A DNA stretch of 64,000 nt. It comes from Capillidium heterosporum (lineage: Eukaryota > Entomophthoromycota > Entomophthoromycetes > Entomophthorales > Capillidiaceae). Where the stretch lies: positions 2,232,001 through 2,296,000 of the forward strand of contig WBMQ01000002.1 of the NCBI GenBank assembly GCA_016630905.1, in the 5' to 3' direction. Shown piece by piece: positions 49,034 through 60,189 of this stretch (its first letter is position 1; every line of letters begins with the position of its first letter). The notes under the pieces are model-generated. The model did no database searches. It was given only the letters and a program-made list of their open reading frames with translations, and was not told where the DNA came from. Made by a program: the position numbers and the translations under genes.

Positions 49034-50430
49034 TTGAAACACCTGAGGTTGGAGTGGATTTCCCAATCACAGAATCCCTCAATATATTTGAACCCTGAGA
49101 TGCTGGAGATTCTACACGAAAAAGTGAAGGGAGTAGGTTCCGAAGAGGAGGTTCAGCAGTTGTTCCAGGTTTTATACCACCGGGTGTTGGCAGTCAGCCA
49201 ACACAAATATGGAGTTGGTCGAATCAAAGAGGAGTATCAAATCAGGATCAATGACGAAGAGCCCATCAGATCCTACGCAATCCAACGAGTAGAAGAGCAC
49301 ATAGAAATGTTAAATGGTGCTCAGTTCTTTACCACCATCGATCTGACCAAAGGGTACTTCCAGATGGCCCTACACCCCGATAGTAAAGAAATAACAGCGT
49401 TTAAGACCTCCGTAGGTCTATTCCAATGGTTAGTATTGCCAATAGATATGGTAACATCAGGGGCAGTATTCCAACGTTTAATGGATCAAGCAATGGCTGG
49501 GTTGGACTGCTGTTTAGTTTACATTGACGAAATCACCATCTTTTCGAAGACATGAAGAGATCATATCGTCAATATCGGACAAGTATTAGACCGTCTCATC
49601 CAATGCAATCTCAAGGTCAATTTGAAAAAGAGTTTTTTCGCCCACCAGGAAGTCAAACTGTTGGGACATGTAGTGGACACTGGAGGAGTAAGGGTTGACC
49701 CTGAAAAGGTGCAAGGGATCCGAGACATGCCATCACCAATGAATATCACTCAAATCCGAAGTTTCTTAGGGATGACAGGGTTTTACCGGCGGTTCATTGA
49801 GCATTATGCCCAAAAGTGCGATTGCTTATACCAATTAACTCGAAAGGATATTAGGTTCCAATGGAAAAGGCAACACCAACAAGCATTTGAAACCCTTAAA
49901 ACAGCACTATCTACGGCACCTATCCTTCGATATCCTAACTATAAGAAGAAGTTCTGGCTAGAAACAGATGCTAGCAGAGTAGGATTGGGTGCTGTGTTGG
50001 TTCAAGAATTCCTGAGGGGCGGCTACCCATCGCTTATACATCCAAGACGTTGTCAAAAGCAGAAAGGAATTACACAACATCAGATCGAGAAGGATTAGCA
50101 GTAGTATGGGCAATCAAGAAATGGCATCATTATATTCATGGGAGTCATTTTATAGTGATCACAGATCATGCCAGCCTGGCATTCCTATATTCCAAAAAAG
50201 AACTAGTGGGTCGAATCCAACGGTGGGCAGAATTTCTAATGCAGTACACTTTCGACATTGTCCACAGACCAGGATCCGAAATGATAGTACCAGATATACT
50301 ATCCCGATTAGTTGCAATGGCCAGCCAGGAAATTCAGCCAACAATTCTCACCCGAGAACCTTCAGCGGAAAATGAGATAGAGGACATAAGACCACCAGGG
50401 GGAATCTCGCGTGTTGGTCCCGAATCGTAA
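49034..50430 (+). pseudogene. Retroelement reverse transcriptase and RNase H
   Basis: RT blocks LNGAQFFTTIDLTKGYFQM, TAFKTSVGLFQWLVLP and CLVYIDEITIFSKT are clear. The N-terminal fingers part between EEYQIRINDEEPIRSY and AIQRVEEHIEML is missing about 60 residues, and the catalytic box is YIDE instead of YIDD (49520-49531). A TGA at 49553-49555 stands where the family has Trp. The thumb and connection (LGHVVDTGG, IRSFLGMTGFYRRFI) and RNase H (LETDASRVGLGAVL, then in another frame SKAERNYTTSDREGLAVVWA and VITDHASLAFL) follow. Confidence 0.85.
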
Positions 50431-50542
50431 TAAACTCTAGCTAGTAGGAGTTATACCATTCGGACGTATACAGGGTCACGCTGCCGTTGAGAAGACCAAG
50501 AAAGCTATCGAGAGAAAGTATTATATTCCCCACCTCGAAACC

Positions 50543-51493
50543 TTGGCCAAACAAGTGGTCCAACGATGTGTCATCTGCCAAGCCCGTAACCCCCGAAGGG
50601 TGTTTAGACCTCTCCGAGGACATAGCCCAATGGCACCAGGGCAGGTATGGGGATTAGACTTTGCAGAGCCAGGTCTTCGAAGTGACCGGGGTCACAAGGT
50701 AATGATAGTGGCTATTGATTATTACACTAAGTGGATTGAAGTTAAAGCCGTCAGTTTGCCCACATCAGAGGCGATGATCAAGTTTGTAGAAGAGGACATT
50801 ATAGCTCGTCATGGATGCCCAAATCAAATTGTCAATGATGGAGCTAAGGCCCTAGTATCAGGAAGGGTCAGGGAATTTTATGAGCAGTATGGCATCGAAC
50901 AGGTAGTGTCCCCACCATATCACCCGGAAGGCAATGGTCAAGCTGAACGGGTCATCCAATCTATCAAAAGGATCTTAGACAAACTCACATTCCAGCAAAG
51001 CCAACGATGGGATAAGTTCCTCCACGTAGCAGCTTCGGCTTACCGTATGACTCCTCATGCCAGCACCGGAGAGTCTCCTTTTAAGATGCTATATGGTCGC
51101 GAAGCCAAGACCCCTGAAGATCTTACGTTTATGGAGCCAGAATTGCGAGGGACCCCAGCTCAGCACACAGCTAGCTTAGCCAACGAACTACTAGCCATCC
51201 ACACAGCTGCCGCCGCCAGACAAGCTCTGCGGAGAATGAAAACCAACCAGTACTACAACCGAAAGAGAAAGCCTAAGCCTTCCAGATTCCAAATAGGAGA
51301 TCTAGTTTGGTATGATTTCCGACGCAAGGGAATGGCATCCAACAACCGGTATGATCGCTGGATCGGCCCTTGCAGGATTATAGAAGTGGTTAAACCATCA
51401 GTTTATAGCATTCAAAATATTACGGACAACCGAGTACTTGCCAATATCCACCACCAGCTTCTTAAGGAATTTGTGGGTCAAACCGGCCAGTAA
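50543..51493 (+). CDS. Retroelement integrase
   Basis: Open frame of 316 residues. It starts inside the HHCC zinc domain (CVICQARN); the histidines should lie just upstream where the frame is broken. The DDE catalytic core shows GLDFAEPG, IVNDGAKALV and GNGQAERVIQSIKR, so all three acidic residues are present. The C-terminal part has the GPY/F-like WIGPCRIIEVV. It is the best preserved part of the element, probably no longer expressed with a functional RT. Confidence 0.85.
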   Translation: MAKQVVQRCVICQARNPRRVFRPLRGHSPMAPGQVWGLDFAEPGLRSDRGHKVMIVAIDYYTKWIEVKAVSLPTSEAMIKFVEEDIIARHGCPNQIVNDGAKALVSGRVREFYEQYGIEQVVSPPYHPEGNGQAERVIQSIKRILDKLTFQQSQRWDKFLHVAASAYRMTPHASTGESPFKMLYGREAKTPEDLTFMEPELRGTPAQHTASLANELLAIHTAAAARQALRRMKTNQYYNRKRKPKPSRFQIGDLVWYDFRRKGMASNNRYDRWIGPCRIIEVVKPSVYSIQNITDNRVLANIHHQLLKEFVGQTGQ

Positions 51494-51523
51494 AAGATCG
51501 GTTGACTCACAATGGCAGGGGAG

Positions 51524-52354
51524 TGTCAACTTAGCTCTCAGGCTAAGTTGGATGTTGAACATTGGAACATTAGTTTTTCATAAGAAACCTACGATTTGGC
51601 TACTACTGGACAGAGTATTTTGAGGTTATACAGTTATCTATTCATCCCTGCGCTTTGAAATACCTACCATTCATTAGTATACATTCTAACTAATAGCGAA
51701 GTTGCTCAAATTACTTAAGACCGATTTTCTATTAAGGTAAGTTTGGGATTTCGGACTTAATGCCGGATTCTCTGATTGTTGACTTGCAGAGAAAGTGAGT
51801 CCAAAATGCGGAGGCGGACAGCAGTAATTAGGATAGTGACTCTCCGGTTCATTAAGAAAAGAGTTCACTGACAAGCCTCCAAATTATGCCTTGTTTCGGA
51901 TCTACCATATAAGGAGGACAAAACGAAGAGAGAGGAAAAGAGAGGAAAAGAGGAAAAAAACGGGAAACAGACCACTAAACCAGAAGAAACAAATAGGAGA
52001 ACAGAAAGGACAGTGAAAGAACAAGAGGGAAGGAAAAAGAGCTTCTGGATCGCTTTCATCAATAGAGGAAAAGAGAGTTTCTGAGTCGGTTTATCAGAAT
52101 TGTTTGAGACCTTTCTTTTGAGTTTACTCTAGTCGTAGATTAAGTTTGGGTTAGGTTGATTATAAAGTTTTAAGGGTTCCTAACTAGAAGTGTCGCAAGA
52201 ATAAAGCTTTTCTATTAGATTTAATTGTAGGGCAGTTGCCGCATCTATATTAGTCAGCCCACAACACGATACACATGTCACGTCCCATGCCGAATCCACT
52301 CGACTAGAAGTCCAAGCCAGTAGTTAAACACTCAGTGAGGGCGACCAGCCAACA
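51524..52354 (+). repeat. 3' LTR of the retroelement
   Basis: Starts TGTCAAC directly after a purine tract (GGCAGGGGAG) and ends GCCAACA. 831 bases, with AATAAAG at about 52200 as polyadenylation signal. Confidence 0.75.
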
Positions 52355-52923
52355 TTGAGTATAGAAGTTGGAATAATCATTTTATAACATGTGGCTTACC
52401 AGGACAGGTACCAACTCAATATTCAAACCAATTTTTGGATTAGATGTGATACTAAATTTATATATATTACTTGGTGGCTATGGGAATTAAGAGCAACTCT
52501 TCGTTTTGGAGACCAATTTTAATAATGAGTTTCGAGTAGTAAGGATTGGGATTATAATCGGAATGAAAGTGACGGAGCAATACTAGTTATCTAAAGTAAT
52601 GAACTAATGCTTAACGGTAAGGTCAAGGATGGGATATGAAGATCTAAATAAAGTTTCTTATGGGATAGAAATGAGCTACTTATACTGGGCTTCACTTTAT
52701 AAAACCAGCATCCTAATTTCAACCTATACTTCTACTTATAATTGTCATTTGCCATCCACCTTCCTGTCTATTAAAATTTTAATCATTTCAAAATGATTCA
52801 ACTGTAACACTCAACATCCAATGTATACTTACACTTATAATTTTACCAGCAAATATAACATAGTGAAATTTAAAGTGTAGAAAAGTAAAAGGATATATAT
52901 GTAAATAAAATATCAACTTTATT
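52355..52923. other. Intergenic region
   Basis: Between the retroelement and the 3' end of the NodB gene. Nothing recognised. Confidence 0.55.
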
Positions 52924-53781
52924 TTAAAGTAGAGATACTACGATGATTGTAAATCCAACCAACCAACTAATTTTAATATGGGAGCTATTGGATTTATGGC
53001 TTTGTCTAGAGAAGCTATTGCTACTCACCAATTCCTTGTTGTCTTTAGTGTCCTTATCACCCTTCTCCTTCCCTTTTTTATCCCTACTTTCATTATTCAA
53101 TTTACTATCTGAAATCACGTTAATACAGCTATCCAGCCTGACCAAATTATATCCTTTATCCTTCAAAAAATCAATAACATTGTCGCTTTGGTTGACAGAA
53201 GCTGAAACAGCATCGTGCTGGGATAGAATAAAAGAACCTTTGGCTGGTGGTACGATAAAATTGATCTGGTTTTTAACCTCGTTCAATATAGAGCTCTTAT
53301 CACCGGCATTCTTGTAGAGATAATCCTTGGAATCCAAGTTGTGGCTAGTGATGGTGAATCCCAAAGATTCCAACTTCTCAATGACGTCCTTCTTGTACGA
53401 AACGGCGTAAGGTACTCTCAAGAATTTAGGTTTAAAGCCTATTACACCTTCAACCTTGTCTTGTAATTTCTGTAAATTATCGTAGAAGGTGGAATTATCA
53501 GTATCAACCCTGTTGATATCAGTCTTACTGATAATACCTATGAGATGGTCGTCATGTACGGCTTGCTTTACATAGGCGGTAATGTAAGGTACATCAAGGT
53601 AATCACCAGTTAAATGAAAGGCTGCCTTTACCTCTTTTTCCTTCAAGATGTTGAGAAGGTTGCCAGTGTAGGGACTTGGCCCATCGTCGAAGGTCATGGC
53701 GATTTGGCCAGGTTGCTGGCAACTGTTGTAGACGATGCTTATAGTGAGGGAGATTAGGAATAGAGGTAAAAGGAATTTCAT
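52924..53781 (-). CDS. NodB-domain protein, chitin deacetylase-like
   Basis: Secreted polysaccharide deacetylase family protein, 285 residues, single exon. A signal peptide (about residues 1-19) is followed by the NodB domain: motif 1 TFDDGP, motif 3 RVPY, motif 4 HNLDSKDYL, motif 5 ILSQHDA. Motif 2, normally SHTWSH-like and supplying the two metal-binding histidines, reads GIISKTDIN here, so the zinc site is probably lost and the protein may bind chitin without deacetylating it. The C-terminal 80 residues are Lys/Asp/Ser-rich and end in a hydrophobic stretch (WLVGFTIIVVSLL), consistent with a GPI or membrane anchor at the cell surface. Confidence 0.85.
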   Translation of the reverse strand: MKFLLPLFLISLTISIVYNSCQQPGQIAMTFDDGPSPYTGNLLNILKEKEVKAAFHLTGDYLDVPYITAYVKQAVHDDHLIGIISKTDINRVDTDNSTFYDNLQKLQDKVEGVIGFKPKFLRVPYAVSYKKDVIEKLESLGFTITSHNLDSKDYLYKNAGDKSSILNEVKNQINFIVPPAKGSFILSQHDAVSASVNQSDNVIDFLKDKGYNLVRLDSCINVISDSKLNNESRDKKGKEKGDKDTKDNKELVSSNSFSRQSHKSNSSHIKISWLVGFTIIVVSLL

Positions 53782-53816
53782 AGCTTTTTTAATAAAATTT
53801 GAATGGAAGTTGAAGC

Positions 53817-53823
53817 ATTTATA
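53817..53823 (-). promoter_or_regulatory. TATA box of the NodB gene
   Basis: TATAAAT on the minus strand about 36 bases before the ATG at 53781. Confidence 0.45.
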
Positions 53824-54049
53824 TTATGTGATTTCTATTTGATAGACGTTGGGTCTATTTTGTAAGCTAGATGTAGAGATATATAAAGAAGGCTTAAAGT
53901 GGATGTATAGGTTTCGTTTTAATTGTGGTATTAGAAAAGGCTTAGTTTAGATAGATGTTTGATGGTATCACTTATAAAAGCCTAAACATTACATTTTTAT
54001 ATGAATTAGTATATAACAAAGGTTTGGAAATTTAAATCTAGTTTGAGCC

Positions 54050-55740
54050 TTTGATCAATATATTTATATATATATATTAAACTTAAAAGGTACCAAATAG
54101 GTTGAGGGACTATTACCTATCTTATCTAGATATTAACTTATCTAGTCAGCTTAGTACCAATTTTGGCCTACTTATAAATTAATGTCCAAGTACTCAAATG
54201 TATATCCTTAGTATTTTGCAGATATTTCTTTTAGATTATATTTTGAATTTGAATAGATGTAAGTATCTTAGAATATTTAATAAAGTTTTTAAAATTTACA
54301 AAGTATCTAGATTACTTACTAAAATAATTAAGCTTTAATCTTAGCTATAAGTTTTAACTAATTAGTTAGAAAATATACTAAAGTATTTAGCAAATCTATT
54401 TTTAAATAAGATAGCATAAGAGTATAAAAAGTAGTTAATCCTAATCTAAAGTACTAACTAAAAATGAAAATACTAATAATGCTGCTTTCTTTTATAATAA
54501 CTATTAGCTACTTTCCTCTTTTTAGAATTAGTATTTATAATTTAATATTAAAATTTCCAAATATAAGTATTAGTTTAGCTTTTTAAAGTAAATAGCTTTA
54601 ATTAAATATCTAGTTTAAAGTTTTTTATCTTTTAAAGCTAAGACTAAGTATTAATTCTAGCTATATTATTAACTTCATTTATATTTTATTTAAATAGAGG
54701 AAGGTTAGGCCTGAATTAAATATAAGTTATACTGAATATCTCTATTAGTCTTATAAAATAGCTTATTATAAAAATAAAAATATATTAATTCTAATTAACA
54801 GATAATATATATAATTAAACAATGTATCTAAAAGTAAAAAAATAAATATCTAAGACTAGTATAACCTAATTTACTAAGTTTCTATATTAATAGTTATATT
54901 GGTATTAAGCATACTAATTATTTAAAAAAAATACAAAGATATTAAAGTTAGATATAAGTAGAACTATTTAAAATTTCTATCTTTTTTCTAAAGCTTAGTA
55001 AGTTTAACAATTTTAAAGTCTAAAATATATAACTATATAGTTTTAAACTTAGTAGCTTCCAATTCAAATATCTAAAATTCTACTTTTATTTCTATTATCT
55101 AAACTTTAGCTATAGTTAGTTATACAAATTTTAATTAAACCATACTTAAGTCTTAAATCTCAAACTTTATTATATTTAGCTTAACTATATCAAGCTTTAT
55201 ATAATCTTAGACTAAATTCATTTTAGCTATACTAAACTTTTAAACCTCAAAGTTAAAGTCTTTCTTTATATATAAGTTTAGAAACTATTTAAAGTTTAAA
55301 TAATAAACCTATATTTATACTTATATCTATTACCTAATCCTTTTATTTTTTATGCTTGTTTTGCTAAACTAATAATAGTTTCTAATATTATTGTATTTAA
55401 ATAAAATCTTTACCAGTTCTATTTAAAAACTGATATAAAATTCTTAAAAACCTTTACCAATTAAAGTAAAGTATACCATTTTAACCTAAGCAGTACTTGC
55501 TCTAAATTTCATACTAATATATTCACATGCTACAAATAGTTACTCTAAATGTAATCAATCTACTTAATTATTTAAGCTCTATTTCTATTGTATTTAAAAG
55601 TTTTAGAATTAATTTTTATTTATTATAGCTTTTAAACTTAACATCTCATTTTTCAAATATAATAATAACCATTATTGTACTTAGATAATGTATTGGTAAG
55701 TATTCCTAAAAGCTGCATCTAAAATTCAAAAAGGTATCTA
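54050..55740. other. Extremely AT-rich block
   Basis: Sampled lines are about 17-20 percent G+C, against roughly a third in neighbouring DNA. No coding frame, dominated by TA, TTAA and CTA words, ends sharply at an LTR-like sequence. Probably a heavily mutated transposon relic; direct identification is not possible. Confidence 0.55.
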
Positions 55741-55756
55741 TTTTTGTCTTGATAGA

Positions 55757-56290
55757 TGTAACAACCCTGGTTGTTACAATTCCTAATCTAAGGTTATCGA
55801 CCAATTTTCTTTGCACACTATACTATTTTCTTTCCCTTACCAATCTTCGATTTTCTACTTTCCATTTATATCTAGTTTCGAACAGAAATCTGTTCTATTT
55901 ATTAGATATTCTTGACAATTTCCCATATTCGTAATCTCGGCTATAAGTTAGGAACCCCAGCTATTACCAGCATAGCATTTTGATATCGGGATTCGGATAT
56001 TCAGCAAGTATTGCCAAGATACCGAAAGGGTATTTAAACCCTTGGAATGCCATTGAAGGCTGGTATCTTGACAACGTTCCACCTCGCTATTTTCTAAATA
56101 GCTGTTACTCACCTCTTGATCTCAACCATCAACTATAGCTGTTGCGACAGCCTGATCTGTTTCCCTTGCCATAGCTGTCTCTGACAGCCTGATCTGTTTC
56201 CCCTGCCATAGCTGTCTCTGACAGCCTGATTCTGTCTCGTCTACGAATAAAGTATTGTTCCTGGTCAGCCTTTTAGTTATTAGATCGTGC
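55757..56290 (+). repeat. LTR-like sequence
   Basis: Begins TGTAACAACCCTGGTTGTTACA, an inverted repeat typical of LTR ends. It carries a TATTTAAA-like promoter at about 56030 and an AATAAAG signal at about 56245. The 3' boundary is uncertain. Confidence 0.5.
56134..56238 (+). repeat. 37-base tandem repeat, about three copies
   Basis: Units begin ATAGCTGT and contain GACAGCCTGATCTGTTTCCC at 56134-56169, 56170-56206 and 56207-56238. They lie inside the LTR-like sequence. Confidence 0.7.
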
Positions 56291-56294
56291 GAAT

Positions 56295-56516
56295 ATGTGG
56301 TTCAACTTCTATACCCTCTTAGCTCACTCCGTTCAAACTTTCTTCGCTTCCCTTTGGACTTACCTCCTTTGGGTGATTCATATTACCAATGCTGTGGTCG
56401 GCATTGGTTCTACTGTCCCAACCTCTCATGTCATACGCTCCCATTATGACACCATCATTAGTTGGATTCAACGGCACCCCCTTGGACCTTACAATAGATA
56501 TATTTTAAGTTTGTAA
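56295..56516 (+). pseudogene. Possible retroelement gag fragment
   Basis: 73-residue open frame directly after the LTR-like sequence, ending ISWIQRHPLGPYNRYILSL. The position suggests the start of a truncated element; no family recognised. Confidence 0.3.
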
Positions 56517-57930
56517 TTTTTAGTTTGAATTTTTAAGATTTGAAATCTTGATAGGACTAACATCTAATCTAATGAAAATTGTAACTAATATTGATTCAAT
56601 AAAAAAGGTTATGTACAAGCAGGTAATATTGTGGGTTATATATCCATATGCAGCTCTTCCTTCAATAGAGTTACTATTAGCTGAGCTTCTGGCAGTATTA
56701 GAATAAAAACGGAAAGTGGTCAAGGATGGGATATGTATTTAAATATTGAAAGCTATTTTGTTGGAAACTTTGCATTACCTAGAGGCGTATTTGAACTGTA
56801 TAACCTCATCTCAAATAATTTAAGGAAGAGGTGATAATTATACATATCCAGTTAGGATATTGTTTATAAGGTACTTGGACTAGGTATAACAAAAGCTGGG
56901 AAACTTTCGAGTTATGGTGGACAAGATGTGAACTAGCAAATTGGATATGATAAAAGGCAAGCTATTATGATAAAGTTTCGTACAGAAAATATATTTGGGA
57001 CGGATAATCGTATTTATTATTCAAAAAGTTCAAATGTATTCGATAGGTGAGCTAGTATAGCACTGTACAGATAGCACCGATATTACATCAAGTGAACTGT
57101 TGGGGCTGATTGAACCAGATGGATTTTTATTACTGGAATAGCCAAAGTATAGAGCTCTACTGTAACAAGCTGAATTCGTATATACTCCGACTCAATTATA
57201 AATTTGCGATAAGAGTTTTGAATAGTCCTTACGCAGATACCTCCTCTTCGATATATCAATAAAAGATTTATATATGACGACCATAATAGAAGCTACTTTT
57301 CACCATTATACTAACCCAAGTAGGAGAAATGTAGTAGCTCTGATACTCCTATGAAAATATAGCCTATTTTATAGATCGAATTTATATGCTATATGTGTTT
57401 ACAATATTTGGATCAGTACTTTATCTTCCATAAAATTGGGTTGTATACTGTTGAGTGATTGTGATTCAGTTTATATATCTTAAAAGGTTATTAAATCTTT
57501 ATTCTTTGATTGTTACTACTTTTCTTCATAGTTTCGTTGAAGGATTTGCTTTAGGCTATTAAAATCTAATTCTATTACCAGTATTTACTTTGTACTTGTA
57601 CTATACATTTGTACCGTTAGTATACATAGTAACTCCTGTTCTATGATCCTGGCGCCTAAGCTTTCCTACCACTCGAAACTATTATCTGATCACAAACTGA
57701 AGGGTTTCTTGACAAATGGAGGTTGATGGATTCAAAGTTCAGCTTAACAAAGGCAACTAAACTTTTGCCAATAGTTTTGCAAGTTTGAAGATTTTAACTG
57801 GATACGCAATATTTAGGATGTCTATAAAGCTTGCTAAGATAATTTGGCTTTCTCTATTTTGAAAGAAACAGCAGACTATTGATACTACCTGAAGATCCTG
57901 TTCGGCATATAGAAAAACCAGTATCCGCTT
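56517..57930. other. Intergenic region
   Basis: No gene recognised; the right end is the promoter of the first tandem paralogue. Confidence 0.55.
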
Positions 57931-59853
57931 ATGGACCGACCAAACTTTTTTTCAACACCATCCTCAAACAACGAGTTTACAGATGTCAGCAACACCTCCC
58001 AGCTTGTACGTTCCAACAGACGTAAATCTTACAAGGATAAGGCAACTATGCGCATCCAATTTTTAGAATCATTACTCGAAGAGAAGCTAAGCTGTCTGGA
58101 AGAATATCTCAAGTTCGTTGAGTCCGATTTAAGTAATTTTAGAAGTAGAGATGACATAGCTTCGAAATCAACTAGGAGGATGTTCATAAAGTATCTAATG
58201 TGGGTCAGAAATAAATCTCGAAACTTTCAAGCTATGTTACAGGAATCTAAGAACGGAAAGAGAAGTAGGGATGAAGGTGAACTGTCACAACTAAAGTTTA
58301 TGGAAAGTATAAATTTGGAAGTCGACCAACAGACTTACCTTCTAAACCGAATGGTGCAGCAGTACTCGACAAGTCCAAACCTACTCTATACCCAAAATTG
58401 TCATATAGTTTCTAGCAAGCATATAGGACCTGTGGGAATCAATGGGTTTTTAATATCCGATATACTCAAGGACGGCATCGAGCTCTACTGTACTAGTCTC
58501 GACTCCGAAGCATTTTGGCTCGACCGAGCTTCCATAACCAAACTTGTATATTCCAAAGAAAACTCGTTGCTTAAGCGTCTACTCTTCGATACCTTCTTTA
58601 AGCACATGGCTGTAACCAAGTATGGTGCTAGCTTCCAATACCTAGATGAGACCGCTCCCGTTGAAACTCTACTTCCCCACTGCTACGCCAACCCTAGTCG
58701 GGAAAGTATAATTGGATTATTATTTTTAGGTTTGGAGGAGGCTTGGAGATTTAACCTCATCAAGACTAAGCTCTACCTTGGCCAAGCTTTCAGAATGGCC
58801 GATATGCTAGGGCTGAATCCCGACACCCACTACCATACCACACTTGGAGACAACATCTCCGAGGACGAGGAACCATGGAAGTCACAGCTGTGGCAGATCC
58901 TGATGTTCGCCCACAACACAGTGTTTGCCGCTATACCTGGCTTACCGTTGGCTCGTACTAAGACCAAAATGACCTTTGAACACCTCTACACGTCGACCTA
59001 CTGCTTCCCTACCTCGATTCGCAGCCTCAAAGACATCGCTGAGAGTGAGAATCGTTTTGGAAACGGTGGCAAGATCGATGCCGTACCTATCGTCCAAGTA
59101 GGGAAGGCTGACAAAGGGGCTTTGGAAGAAGCTCGTCGATACTTCCGAAACGTGTTGAAGGGTGGTATGGTACAGAGTCAAGTGCTACTGAATATCCATG
59201 CTGAGCAGTCAAGAAACGATGATGAGGTTGAGGACAAATACCTTGCTATACCCAGAGACGAATTTTTAAAGATTGAGAGAGGGATCGACTTGGCTATCGA
59301 AAGAACACCCAAAAAGTACCTAGTACCTACGGTAGTCCCTCAATTCTATCTGTGCAACCATATGATACTCAAAAGCTTTGCATTCGAACAACCTTACATG
59401 GTGGCCTTTGCTTACAATGGACTTTTGGCCTTCAAGATTTCGCTGTACTACCCATTGGCTCTCGTCAATCCCAGGCCTCAAGCTCTAGCCTCTAAGGAAT
59501 CGTGGATCAAAGTCCTAGGTGCTGCTGATAAGCTGTATGACTTTTTCATCCTGTTCATCCAAAAGTTTTTAATGATGGAAAGCCCATCTGCTGTCCAGAT
59601 GATCAACTTTACCGACATGTTACCGGCTATCTACACGTATCTCAACTGCATTATCCAAGGTGCTGTAGATAGTTGGCTATTCGGTGTCTATCTTGGCAAG
59701 GCACAAACTTTGATCGAGGGGTTGGAGACTATTGTTGAATCAGTAAATACAACTTTGGATGCTCAAACTTCTCTTGGTATCTTGGAAAAGGTGCTACCGA
59801 AGTTTAGATTGCCTGAACCATATATTGTTAAGTTGAAGGTGTTGAAAGGTTAG
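57931..59853 (+). CDS. Fungal transcription-factor-like protein, paralogue 1
   Basis: Single exon, 640 residues. Residues 36-60 form a coiled coil (KATMRIQFLESLLEEKLSCL) of the kind that normally follows a Zn2Cys6 cluster, but no zinc cluster precedes it; the N-terminus is a short Ser/Asn/Thr-rich leader. Residues about 170-400 match the fungal-specific transcription factor middle region: GIELYCTSLDSEAFWLDRAS, LLFDTFFKHMAV, LYLGQAFRMADMLGLNPD, WQILMFAHNTVFAAIPGLPLA. It has no clear DNA-binding domain of its own, so it may act by dimerising with other factors. First of three tandem copies about 2.3-3.4 kb apart. Confidence 0.82.
   Translation: MDRPNFFSTPSSNNEFTDVSNTSQLVRSNRRKSYKDKATMRIQFLESLLEEKLSCLEEYLKFVESDLSNFRSRDDIASKSTRRMFIKYLMWVRNKSRNFQAMLQESKNGKRSRDEGELSQLKFMESINLEVDQQTYLLNRMVQQYSTSPNLLYTQNCHIVSSKHIGPVGINGFLISDILKDGIELYCTSLDSEAFWLDRASITKLVYSKENSLLKRLLFDTFFKHMAVTKYGASFQYLDETAPVETLLPHCYANPSRESIIGLLFLGLEEAWRFNLIKTKLYLGQAFRMADMLGLNPDTHYHTTLGDNISEDEEPWKSQLWQILMFAHNTVFAAIPGLPLARTKTKMTFEHLYTSTYCFPTSIRSLKDIAESENRFGNGGKIDAVPIVQVGKADKGALEEARRYFRNVLKGGMVQSQVLLNIHAEQSRNDDEVEDKYLAIPRDEFLKIERGIDLAIERTPKKYLVPTVVPQFYLCNHMILKSFAFEQPYMVAFAYNGLLAFKISLYYPLALVNPRPQALASKESWIKVLGAADKLYDFFILFIQKFLMMESPSAVQMINFTDMLPAIYTYLNCIIQGAVDSWLFGVYLGKAQTLIEGLETIVESVNTTLDAQTSLGILEKVLPKFRLPEPYIVKLKVLKG
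58462..58685 (+). repeat. 224-base identity tract, copy 1
   Basis: Base-for-base identical to 60724-60947 in the next paralogue, while flanking coding sequence differs at many positions. Confidence 0.9.
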
Positions 59854-60189
59854 AGTGCTTTTCTTACAGTTATTTATTATGTTCTATTATTAAATGTTAA
59901 TTTGTTGTATAGTTTTTTAGTAATATTTTCAACTATGTTGTTTTTTTGCATTTATCTATCTAAACAGCTTATATCCGTTATTTTCTTATATCAAGTATAT
60001 ACTTTTTTACACTTTAAATTCTGGAGACTACTTTTGACTGTATTCGATAAAATGCAATAAATTTATTGACTTTAGCCAGTAGAGTTTATGGTAGTTTGTT
60101 TTGCTAACGAAAGATAGAGCCTTAAATAATGTTTTTGTAGCTCAACTCAAAAGAACCTTACAACTCTCTATAGAAATCAACGTACGATT
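59854..60189. other. Spacer between paralogues 1 and 2
   Basis: Contains the phrase TTATTGACTTTAGCCAGTAG, which recurs with changes upstream of paralogue 3 (about 63420-63440): duplicated promoter sequence. Confidence 0.55.

Larger units (their letters stand above)
45603..52354 (+). mobile_element. Ty3/gypsy LTR retroelement, decayed, with dUTPase
   Basis: About 6.75 kb from TGTTGAC at 45603 to GCCAACA at 52354, bordered by TTAAG on the left and TTGAG on the right, possibly a 5-base target duplication with one mismatch. Internal order is gag with a CCHC knuckle, aspartic protease (DTG), dUTPase, reverse transcriptase, RNase H, integrase. RT before integrase identifies Ty3/gypsy. Several stops, frame changes, an internal deletion in RT and an altered YIDD box show the copy is inactive. 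The 3' LTR is 51524-52354; the 5' LTR is shortened and rearranged. Confidence 0.88.

Noticed and set aside
49553-49555. TGA as a tryptophan codon in this organism
   Set aside because: Several intact genes here (15578, 23515, 13775, 1356) end in TGA, so it is a stop; the RT case is better read as a TGG to TGA mutation.
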